5,923 nucleotides of DNA from an uncultured bacterium (GCA_905215795.1 CAJMRV010000110.1:1-5923); one strand, 5' to 3'; counted from the first letter of the stretch, positions 1 through 5,023 are shown. The notes: generated by a model not told the origin, from the sequence alone. Program-made: numbers and translations.

Positions 1-1306
1 TCAGGTAGCGCGCGAGGATTGCCGCGGGGAGGCCCTCCTCGGTGTAGCGCCCCGTCGCGGGGTCGAGCCCCGGCGTCGTGAGGAGGAGCTTGCAGGGGTC
101 CACGTAGTACTGGCCCTCTTCATAGCCCTCGAACCCGTGCCAGGCGGCGCCCGGCTCGAAGGTGAAGCCCGCGGCGTCCTTCATGAGTTCGTCGTCCGCC
201 ACGTCGCGCCAGGGTCGGCCGTGGACCGTTTCCGGAACGAACGGGCGGATGAAGCGGCACCGTTCGAGGATCGCCTTCCTCGCGGCGATGCCGGTCCTCA
301 CGCACTCGTCCCACATCCTCTCGCCCGCACCGTCCGCGTGGATCGCCTGGTTCACGTCGAGCGAGGCGAAGAGCGGATAGAAGGGGCTCGTCGAGGCGTG
401 CATCATGAACGCGTTGTTGACGACCTTGTGCGGGCAGTAGCGCTTCTGACCCTTGATGTGGGCGTCCTTCTTGTGGATCTGGGAGGCCTGCGAGAAGCCG
501 GCCTGCTGCTTGTGCACGGACTGCGTGACGAAGATGCCGGGATCCTCCGGCCCCAGTTCGAGGCGCAGCGGCGAGCACTTCTCGATCATCGGGATGAAGG
601 CCTCGTAGCCCACCCAGGCCGAGTCGAAGAGGACGTAGTCGCAGAGGCGGCCGATTCGGTCGAGCACCCTTCTGGCGTCGTAGATCGTCCCGTCGTAGGT
701 GCCCAGCTGGATCACCGCGAGGCGGAAGGGACGCTCGGAGGCGGCCTTCACGGGGTCGTGCTTGGCCACTTCGGCCCTGAGGGCCGCCTCGTCGTAGGCC
801 TTCCCCGGGATCCCGCCGATGAACCCGTAGGGGTTGCGGGAGGTTTCGAGGTACACGGGCGTGGCCCCCGCCTGGAGGAGCGCGCCGTGGTGGTTGGACT
901 TGTGGTTGTTGCGGTCGAAGAGCACGAAGTCCCCGGGCGTGAGGAGCGCGTTGAGGACCACCTTGTTCGAGGCGGAGGTGCCGTTGAGGACGAAGTAGGT
1001 CTTGTCGGCGTTGAAGACGCGCGCGGCCGCCTGCTGTGCGAGCAAGGGCGCCCCCTCGTGGATCAGCAGGTCCCCGAGGTCGACGTCGGCGTTGCAGAGG
1101 TCGGCCCGGAAGACGTTCTCTCCGAGGAATTCGCGGAAGGTGCGGCCCACGGGGTGGCGCTCGTAGAAGGCGCCGCCCTGGTGGCCCGGGCAGTCAAAGG
1201 GGATGTTCTCCGCCTCGACGTAGGCCCTGAGGCGTTCAAAGAACGGGGCCTCGCCCGCAGGGGCGTCGGCGCCCGTGTTGTCGTCGTGGGGTTTCCTGTT
1301 GGTCAT
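1..1306 (-). CDS. speC/speF: Ornithine decarboxylase, SpeC/SpeF type, PLP-dependent (partial, C-terminus off the left edge)
   Basis: Decarboxylates ornithine to putrescine with pyridoxal phosphate (polyamine synthesis or acid resistance); cytosolic. The 435 visible codons follow the E. coli SpeC/SpeF core, as I remember it, almost motif for motif: CPGHQGG (39-45), FRADLCNADV (66-75), NGTSASNK (108-115, cofactor phosphate region), DRNNHKSNHHG (131-141), LFDSAWVGYE (226-235, with the Asp expected to contact the cofactor ring nitrogen) and SVHKQQAGFSQ (263-273, Lys266 as the Schiff-base lysine). About 200 C-terminal residues lie beyond the edge. Start: ATG at 1306, six bases after AGAGAGGA. An in-frame ATG at 1375 is possible but lies next to the terminator stem and has a worse ribosome site. 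Odd point: from this start the roughly 90-residue N-terminal wing domain of E. coli homologues is replaced by a hydrophilic tail of about 20 residues. The biosynthetic (speC) and inducible (speF) forms cannot be told apart here. Confidence 0.95.
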   Translation of the reverse strand, partial: MTNRKPHDDNTGADAPAGEAPFFERLRAYVEAENIPFDCPGHQGGAFYERHPVGRTFREFLGENVFRADLCNADVDLGDLLIHEGAPLLAQQAAARVFNADKTYFVLNGTSASNKVVLNALLTPGDFVLFDRNNHKSNHHGALLQAGATPVYLETSRNPYGFIGGIPGKAYDEAALRAEVAKHDPVKAASERPFRLAVIQLGTYDGTIYDARRVLDRIGRLCDYVLFDSAWVGYEAFIPMIEKCSPLRLELGPEDPGIFVTQSVHKQQAGFSQASQIHKKDAHIKGQKRYCPHKVVNNAFMMHASTSPFYPLFASLDVNQAIHADGAGERMWDECVRTGIAARKAILERCRFIRPFVPETVHGRPWRDVADDELMKDAAGFTFEPGAAWHGFEGYEEGQYYVDPCKLLLTTPGLDPATGRYTEEGLPAAILARYL

Positions 1307-1312
1307 GGATCG

Positions 1313-1320
1313 TCCTCTCT
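1313..1320 (-). promoter_or_regulatory. Ribosome binding site of the ornithine decarboxylase, fixing the ATG at 1306
   Basis: On the minus strand AGAGAGGA ends six bases before the ATG at 1306. It is preceded by an unstructured A/C- then A/G-rich leader (about 1321-1365 on the plus strand, read as complement). This supports the short start over the upstream in-frame ATG at 1375. Confidence 0.65.
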
Positions 1321-1375
1321 TTCTTCGTTCTTTCGTTCGTGTTGGGTGTTTTGGGTGTCTGGTGGTGCCGGGCAT

Positions 1376-1422
1376 GGAAAAGCCCGTCCCCTCGGGCGCG
1401 GCGCGGCCGGGAAAACGGGCTT
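1376..1422 (-). terminator. Probable intrinsic terminator of the acyl-CoA synthetase
   Basis: On the minus strand an 8-bp perfect stem (AAGCCCGT at 1422-1415 with ACGGGCTT at 1387-1380) encloses a GC-rich loop of 27 bases and runs into a TTTT tract (1381-1378). It lies just after the synthetase stop and before the decarboxylase leader. The large loop and short T-run make it a weaker terminator than those at 3871 and 4009. Confidence 0.5.
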
Positions 1423-1429
1423 CATGAGG

Positions 1430-1447
1430 GGGCCCCGGAAGGGGCCC
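1430..1447 (-). terminator. GC hairpin downstream of the acyl-CoA synthetase (accessory to the terminator)
   Basis: A perfect 7-bp stem (GGGCCCC at 1430-1436, GGGGCCC at 1441-1447) closes a 4-base loop, 32 bases past the synthetase stop. It has no T-run on either strand, so alone it is more likely a transcript-end stabiliser or pause site than a terminator. Confidence 0.35.
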
Positions 1448-1478
1448 GGCGAGTGTCGGAAGGCTGGTGCCGGCGCGG

Positions 1479-3362
1479 TCAGTCGGCCTGGGCGCCCTTC
1501 TTCTTCTCGAGGATGCTGTAGAGCTCGCGGATCTCGGCGGCGTACTTCTGCGAGATGATGCGGCGCTTCATCTTGAGCGTGGGCGTGAGCATGCCGTTGT
1601 CGATCGTCCAGGGCTCGTCGATCAGGCAGACCTGGCGGGGCACCCCGTAGTTGGGGAAGCCCTTGGCGGCGGCCTTGATGCGGCGCAGCGCGGCGCGCTT
1701 CGCCTCGGGGGCCTTCAGGCTCGCGGGATCGGCGGGGTCCAGTCCGAGTTCGCCGCAGAAGTCCCTCCAGCGTTCCGGATTGACGACGCAGACGACGGAG
1801 ATGAACGGACGGTTCTCACCGACGGCCATCACCTGGGCGAAGAGTTCGTCGTCCTGGATGGCGGCCTCGAGGTCGCTCGGCGGGATCTTCTCGCCGGTGC
1901 TCGTGACGATGATCTCCTTCAAGCGCCCCGTGATGCGGATGTTGCCGTCCGGGTAGATCTGGCAGACGTCGCCCGTCCTGAGCCAGCCGTCGGGGGTGAA
2001 GATCGCCTTGGTGGCCTCCTCGTTTTTCCAGTAGCCCTGCATGACCGTCGGGCCGCGCACCTGCAGCTCGTCGTTCTCGTCGAGGCGCACCTCGATGTTC
2101 TTGAGGGCCGGGCCCACCGTGTTGGGGTGGTTGTGGCCCATGCAGTTCACGGCGATGATCGGACTCGTCTCGGTCATGCCGTAGCCCTGGTAGATCGGGA
2201 TACCGAGCGCGAGGAAGGTCTTCGCGACGGTCGGGTTGAGGGCGGCGCCCCCGGAGATGTAGATGTGGATGCGGTCGCCGAAGACGTCGCGGAGCTGCTT
2301 GCCGACCTTCTTGTCGAGGAAGCCGGCGACGACCGGGTCGAGGAACTCGCGCCAGGTGGTCTCCACGGGCAGGCCGTTCTCACGGCAGAAGCGGCGCCAG
2401 CCCACCTCGACGGCCCACGCGAACATGTGGCGCACGACGGGGTCCTTCTTGGCGAGGCCGTCGCGGATCTTCGAGTAGATCATCTCGTAGACGCGCGGCA
2501 CGCTCATCAGGACGGTCGGACGGATCGTCTTGAAGTCGCTCTGGAGGTTCGCGATCGAACGGTTGAATGCGACGGTGAAGCCGAGCGCGAGCGAGAGGTA
2601 GTAGGTCGTCGTGCGCTCGAACGTGTGGGAGAGCGGCAAAAACGAAAGCATCGTCTCGTGCTTGGCGGGCATCAGGTTCTGGAGGACGCCCTGGATGTTG
2701 CAGAGGACGTTCCTGTGGGTGAGCATCACGCCCTTGGGGTTGCCCGTGGTGCCGGAGGTGTAGACGAGGGCGGCGAGGTCCTCGGGGCCGGGGCCTTCTT
2801 CAGGGAGCACGGAGCCGCGGCCCTCGGCGAGGAACGTGTCCAGGCCGATGACGCGCACGCCGTCGTTGTCCATCGGCTCGACGGCTTCGTCGGTGATCAC
2901 CACGAGGCGCAGCTCGGGGAGCTCGGCGGCGGCGTGGATCTGCTTCCACTTGAGGAGCTTGTTGGTGACGAGGACCTTCGTGCCCGAGTCGTTCATGATG
3001 AACGCCGAGGAGTTCGGGGTGTCGATCGCGTGGAGCGGCACCGGCACGAGGGTGTTGGCGAGCACCGACTGGTCGAAGAACACCGCTTCGGGGCAGTTGG
3101 GCAGGAGCATCGCGACGCGGTCGCCCTTCTCGAGGTAGTCGAGGGCGGACCAGGCATGGCGCCATTCATGGACGATGTCGAAGACGTTCTTGAACGTCAG
3201 GTCCTTCCAGGCCTTCTCGGCGTTGGAGTAGTACTTGTAGGCGACGGCGTCGGGGCGTTTGTGGAGGTGTTGGGTCAGCAGCTCGGGGAGGGTGCTGATC
3301 AGGTCGAGAGCCTTGGCCTGTTCGATGGCGGTGTCGGCTGCGGACTTTTGTTCACGACTCAC
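1479..3362 (-). CDS. Long-chain fatty acyl-CoA synthetase (AMP-forming)
   Basis: Activates fatty acids to acyl-CoA through an acyl-adenylate intermediate, feeding beta-oxidation or lipid synthesis; usually cytosolic and membrane-associated. The 627-residue product carries the ANL adenylating-enzyme motifs in order: YTSGTTGNPKG (201-211, ATP phosphate binding), YQGYGMTET (391-399), GWLRTGD (459-465, with the adenylate-ribose Asp), the hinge region GNIRITGRLKE (473-483) followed by STGEKI (488-493), and TPTLKMKR near the C-terminus (593-600, with the catalytic Lys). Length and layout fit the 600-residue FadD15-like class better than the 560-residue E. coli FadD. Start: GTG at 3362 lies eight bases after AGGA. 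A TTG 18 codons upstream (3416) would also stay in frame but has no comparable ribosome site. Chain-length preference cannot be judged. Hairpins follow the stop, so co-transcription with the decarboxylase is uncertain. Confidence 0.93.
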   Translation of the reverse strand: MSREQKSAADTAIEQAKALDLISTLPELLTQHLHKRPDAVAYKYYSNAEKAWKDLTFKNVFDIVHEWRHAWSALDYLEKGDRVAMLLPNCPEAVFFDQSVLANTLVPVPLHAIDTPNSSAFIMNDSGTKVLVTNKLLKWKQIHAAAELPELRLVVITDEAVEPMDNDGVRVIGLDTFLAEGRGSVLPEEGPGPEDLAALVYTSGTTGNPKGVMLTHRNVLCNIQGVLQNLMPAKHETMLSFLPLSHTFERTTTYYLSLALGFTVAFNRSIANLQSDFKTIRPTVLMSVPRVYEMIYSKIRDGLAKKDPVVRHMFAWAVEVGWRRFCRENGLPVETTWREFLDPVVAGFLDKKVGKQLRDVFGDRIHIYISGGAALNPTVAKTFLALGIPIYQGYGMTETSPIIAVNCMGHNHPNTVGPALKNIEVRLDENDELQVRGPTVMQGYWKNEEATKAIFTPDGWLRTGDVCQIYPDGNIRITGRLKEIIVTSTGEKIPPSDLEAAIQDDELFAQVMAVGENRPFISVVCVVNPERWRDFCGELGLDPADPASLKAPEAKRAALRRIKAAAKGFPNYGVPRQVCLIDEPWTIDNGMLTPTLKMKRRIISQKYAAEIRELYSILEKKKGAQAD

Positions 3363-3370
3363 GGCGGATA

Positions 3371-3374
3371 TCCT
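3371..3374 (-). promoter_or_regulatory. Ribosome binding site deciding the GTG start of the acyl-CoA synthetase
   Basis: AGGA on the minus strand stands eight bases before the GTG at 3362, within an A/T-rich, open stretch (ATTTTTCAGGAT). No such site precedes the alternative TTG at 3416, so the GTG is preferred. Confidence 0.6.
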
Positions 3375-3498
3375 GAAAAATATTTGTTGGCGGTTTCGAA
3401 CTCTTGTCGAAATCAAGAAAAAAGCGGCCTTATTTTAGTGCCTCGCCCCCGGAAACCGAAATTTTTCAGGCGCTCGCGCCCGCAGGGGACATGTTCAT

Positions 3499-3534
3499 GG
3501 TACCAGTGCATCATCCGTTCGGACGATATGGACC
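3499..3534 (-). promoter_or_regulatory. Hairpin in the presumed 5' leader of the acyl-CoA synthetase
   Basis: On the minus strand a 7-bp stem (ATCGTCC with GGATGAT, one G-U pair) closes a GAAC loop (3520-3517). It is extended by an outer 6-bp stem (GGTCCA with TGG-T-ACC, one bulged T) across a small internal loop. It lies 137 bases or more upstream of the GTG. The wobble pair favours the minus strand as the folded one. Function unknown. Confidence 0.35.
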
Positions 3535-3566
3535 GGGAGGCGGTTTCAAAAGCCGCGGTTCTGTGG

Positions 3567-3595
3567 AATATAACCCATCACGTGTCGTTTTGTAA
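3567..3595 (-). promoter_or_regulatory. Weak candidate promoter for the acyl-CoA synthetase
   Basis: On the minus strand TTACAA (3595-3590) and TATATT (3572-3567, five of six consensus bases) are separated by 17 bases. The -35 element is poor. It would give a leader of about 200 bases holding the hairpin at 3499-3534. An alternative -10 is TAAAAT on the minus strand at about 3434-3439, but I see no good -35 for it. Confidence 0.22.
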
Positions 3596-3758
3596 GACGA
3601 TACTTCACATACGTAGATATACGTACAAAAATGAGGTTTCCGTTCGAATTCTTCAAATGGCTATCACGGCCATTGATGTTTTCAATGGTAATGGGCTTAA
3701 GTCGGATGATATAGGGGGAATGTCTTATCCGGCGCGGTTTTTAGGCTATTTTACTTAT

Positions 3759-3787
3759 TTGCAGGGGGAAAATGGTTACGGTAAAGT
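3759..3787 (+). promoter_or_regulatory. Candidate promoter of the small RNA at 3793
   Basis: TTGCAG (3759-3764) and TAAAGT (3782-3787) are 17 bases apart. Each box is only a partial sigma-70 match (three and four of six bases). The main support is position: the expected first transcribed base, about seven bases past the -10 element, falls at the first base of the closing helix (3793). Confidence 0.28.
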
Positions 3788-3792
3788 TAATC

Positions 3793-3911
3793 ACGTAGCA
3801 AGTCAGTTGCGTTGCTCCTCAAACGCGATAAATGATGTGGTTGGTCCTGCTTCGTTTATAGCTACGTTTCGGCGGGTTGAACTGAAAGGGAGTTCAGCCC
3901 GCCCTTTTCTT
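3793..3911 (+). ncRNA. Candidate small RNA, three-helix fold plus intrinsic terminator; family not recognised
   Basis: Seen in the sequence: a 7-bp perfect closing helix (ACGTAGC 3793-3799, GCTACGT 3861-3867). Inside it are a hairpin with a 7-bp stem (TTGCGTT 3807-3813, AACGCGA 3822-3828, one G-U pair) and an 8-base loop reading GCTCCTCA, and a third helix (about ATAAA 3828-3832 with TTTAT 3855-3859). Three bases later the terminator stem starts at 3871. The C/U-rich loop is the sort of exposed sequence small RNAs use to pair with ribosome binding sites, but no target is shown. The 76-base body has a tRNA-like length and closing stem; however there is no D arm, T arm (no TTCGANT loop) or CCA, so it is not a tRNA. 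It does not match tmRNA, 6S, 4.5S or RNase P signatures I know. Inference rests on structure and terminator only. Confidence 0.4.
3871..3910 (+). terminator. Intrinsic terminator on the plus strand
   Basis: A 13-bp stem (GGCGGGTTGAACT 3871-3883, AGTTCAGCCCGCC 3891-3903, one G-U pair) closes a 7-base loop, GAAAGGG, followed by CTTTTCTT. The minus-strand side has no T-run, so it acts on plus-strand transcripts. No protein gene ends here, which implies a non-coding transcript upstream. Confidence 0.72.
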
Positions 3912-3917
3912 ACCCGT

Positions 3918-4004
3918 CCCGGAGGATTTCTTGATGATCCCCGGGCGGTGTTCCCCGATGCTCCGTCGTCTCCAGGAGACTTCTTCGACGATGGACGGGG
4001 ATGA
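3918..4004 (+). other. Structured block upstream of the terminator at 4009; possible small RNA or leader
   Basis: Two hairpin regions lie between the terminators. The first pairs CCCGG (3918-3922) and GGAT (3924-3927) with ATCC and CCGGG (3937-3945) around one bulged A. It hides a ribosome-site-like GGAGG (3921-3925) in the stem and an ATG (3934-3936) in the loop. The second nests CCCCG/CGGGG (3953-3957, 3996-4000), CGTCG/CGACG (3964-3968, 3986-3990) and GTCTC/GAGAC (3968-3972, 3976-3980, sharing one base with the previous helix). A 46-codon frame from 3934 would run straight through the terminator, so translation is doubtful. Confidence 0.3.
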
Positions 4005-4008
4005 GCCG

Positions 4009-4037
4009 AAGGCCCGCGTCATGCGGGCCTTTTTTTA
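4009..4037 (+). terminator. Strong intrinsic terminator on the plus strand
   Basis: A 9-bp perfect stem (AAGGCCCGC 4009-4017, GCGGGCCTT 4023-4031) closes a 5-base loop, and seven T follow the GC part (4030-4036). It is the most classical terminator in the window, yet the nearest convincing gene upstream on this strand lies outside the window. It therefore ends a non-coding or unrecognised transcript, or read-through from the small RNA at 3793. Confidence 0.85.
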
Positions 4038-4374
4038 TGCGCGTCCTCCCGACGGGGTGCCGCCGGCGTCGTAAAGGGGACGGATTGTGTCCAGGGGAAG
4101 GGGCCTCACGCCTCCGCACGAGCGCCGCAGGGGCTCCGTGGGGGCTTGCCGAGGGCTCTCCGTGGCTCGCCAGGGCCATGCGCGCTCAAGCGGACATCCT
4201 GCTGCCAGGACGCTCCTGCGGACGTCCGGGCGCCTTTCACATGCCTTTCCCTGCCTTTCCACGCCTTTCATTGAGTTGCACCCGTCCTTCGTGTCCACGG
4301 ACCTTTATGCAGGTCGTTGTGTTGGCACTGCGGGGCCTTCTCCGGTCGGATCCCTCCTTGAGGAGGCGTGTGTC
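4038..4374. other. GC-rich stretch without a recognisable gene
   Basis: Open frames exist on both strands but look like chance frames of GC-rich DNA: no known motif, no good ribosome site and no coherent start. Notable contents are a perfect 10-bp palindrome CGGACGTCCG (4219-4228), the four GCCTTTC repeats (4232-4269) and a small hairpin CCTCC-TTGA-GGAGG (4353-4366). Confidence 0.5.
4232..4269. repeat. Four GCCTTTC direct repeats at 10-11 bp spacing
   Basis: Exact copies of GCCTTTC begin at 4232, 4243, 4253 and 4263 (steps of 11, 10 and 10). The spacers differ (acat, cct, cac), so this is a spaced motif array and not a simple tandem duplication. Steps that are not multiples of three argue against coding origin. 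The spacing matches one DNA turn, as expected for protein sites on one helix face. In RNA the plus strand would show repeated CCUUUC, complementary to purine-rich ribosome sites. Confidence 0.7.
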
Positions 4375-4501
4375 GTGATGATCCATACGTACTGTTCGTC
4401 GAAAAAGGTCTTGCAACCTTCAAAAATGGATTTCCGGGGGCGTTCCGGGGCCTCGACGACACATTCCGGAGGTGTGGAAATGCCTGCGGACGGGCTTTTT
4501 G

Positions 4502-4515
4502 TTGACATTTGTCAA
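4502..4515. promoter_or_regulatory. Palindrome TTGAC-N4-GTCAA, possible CRP/FNR-family operator
   Basis: TTGACATTTGTCAA is a 6-2-6 inverted repeat. The 5-4-5 layout equals that of FNR-type boxes (TTGAT-N4-ATCAA), with C for T in each half-site. It also contains a perfect -35 hexamer TTGACA on both strands, but no matching -10 box lies at 16-18 bases on either side. No nearby gene is an evident target. Confidence 0.35.
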
Positions 4516-4576
4516 GCTTTTGTCTGTTTCCGGAAATATTTTTCAAGCGGTTTTCAAGGCCGGAGAGGCATTTTAA

Positions 4577-4601
4577 TTGAGAACGAATCTCAACTGAGTT
4601 G
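4577..4601. promoter_or_regulatory. Overlapping inverted repeats upstream of a candidate promoter
   Basis: TTGAGA (4577-4582) and TCTCAA (4588-4593) form a perfect inverted repeat with a 5-base spacer. The second arm overlaps another, CAACT-G-AGTTG (4591-4601). The right end runs into the -35 box of the candidate promoter at 4599, the usual place for an operator. Confidence 0.35.
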
Positions 4602-4626
4602 ATTGTTACGTAAAAAGACGTATAAG
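4599..4626 (+). promoter_or_regulatory. Candidate sigma-70 promoter in the AT-rich stretch
   Basis: TTGATT (4599-4604, four of six) and TATAAG (4621-4626, five of six) are 16 bases apart. The -10 box lies inside the palindrome at 4618-4637 and the -35 box abuts the repeats at 4577-4601, suggesting a repressible promoter. It points towards the membrane-protein gene at 5024, which also has a nearer and better promoter. Confidence 0.35.
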
Positions 4627-4637
4627 TATTTATACGT
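4618..4637. repeat. Perfect palindrome over the candidate -10 box
   Basis: ACGTATAA (4618-4625) and TTATACGT (4630-4637) are perfect inverted arms around GTAT. The nonamer TACGTAAAA also occurs directly repeated at 4607-4615 and 4633-4641. This is compatible with a dimeric regulator covering the promoter. Confidence 0.5.
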
Positions 4638-4641
4638 AAAA

Positions 4642-4694
4642 TTTGAAGGTCGTTTGAAGCACGTGAACACGGGGTTCACCCTGATGTGAACACG
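4642..4694. promoter_or_regulatory. Phased half-sites: two TTTGAAG then GTGAAC/GTTCAC/GTGAAC
   Basis: TTTGAAG occurs at 4642 and 4653 (step of 11). GTGAAC (4663), its inverse GTTCAC (4674) and GTGAACACG again (4686; first copy 4663-4671) follow at steps of 11 and 12. GTGAAC-N5-GTTCAC is also a perfect inverted repeat. Steps near one DNA turn just downstream of a candidate promoter suggest a cooperative binding region. The regulator is unknown. Confidence 0.4.
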
Positions 4695-4900
4695 CCGGGG
4701 GTGTCTTCCGGGCGTCATGCGTCCCGGAGAAGGCTTTCCGAGGGGGTGCACGGGGACCTTCTTCGAGGGGTCCGGGCATCACGGTGGGAAGCGCTTCGTC
4801 GCGGACGGGCGGGGGAGACCTCCGGAGGCATTCTTCAGCCGGCGTGGACGACGTCTCGGGAGGTCCCCTGCGGGGGTGCGGGCCCGCGGGGGTGCTCGGC
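4695..4900. other. GC-rich stretch rich in short inverted repeats, no gene seen
   Basis: It contains CCTCCGGAGG, a 7-base inverted pair (GACCTCC with GGAGGTC), CCCC-TGC-GGGG and GCGGGCCCGC. A plus-strand frame from a GTG at 4686 covers it, but it lacks a ribosome site and any recognisable protein character, so I treat it as non-coding. Confidence 0.4.
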
Positions 4901-4930
4901 TTGTCAAGAATCGCCTCCGCTCGATAGAAT
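4901..4930 (+). promoter_or_regulatory. Sigma-70 promoter of the membrane-protein gene
   Basis: TTGTCA (4901-4906) and TAGAAT (4925-4930) each match five of six consensus bases with an 18-base spacer. Predicted start of transcription is about 4937, giving a leader of about 87 bases before the ATG at 5024. It is the best promoter match in the window. Confidence 0.65.
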
Positions 4931-5023
4931 GACCTGTCCGGAATCCCGACGCCCCGGCTCGGGAAACCCCATCAACAACACCCCGCGTGCGGCACGCGTG
5001 CCGTCCCGGAGAAGACCGAAACG

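Noticed and set aside
137..1558. Long plus-strand frame of 473 codons
   Set aside because: It lies antisense to the ornithine decarboxylase, whose frame has clear family motifs. It is a GC-driven shadow with Arg/Val/Gly-rich composition and no motif.
1467..3362. Plus-strand frame opposite the acyl-CoA synthetase
   Set aside because: Antisense shadow of a gene with complete adenylating-enzyme motifs. The translation is dominated by Asp/Val/Glu/Gly/Leu, typical of reverse-complemented GC-rich coding DNA.
3793..3867. tRNA gene
   Set aside because: The 7-bp closing helix and about 75-base length resemble a tRNA, but there is no T-loop sequence, D arm, proper anticodon arm or CCA end.
3934..4074. 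46-codon gene with GGAGG ribosome site
   Set aside because: It passes through the strong terminator at 4009-4037, including its T-run, and the ribosome site is buried in a hairpin. Kept only as part of the structured block.
3363..5023. Replication origin or insertion sequence
   Set aside because: No DnaA-box cluster (TTATNCACA), no transposase motif, and no terminal inverted repeats with target duplication were seen despite the AT-rich tracts and repeats.
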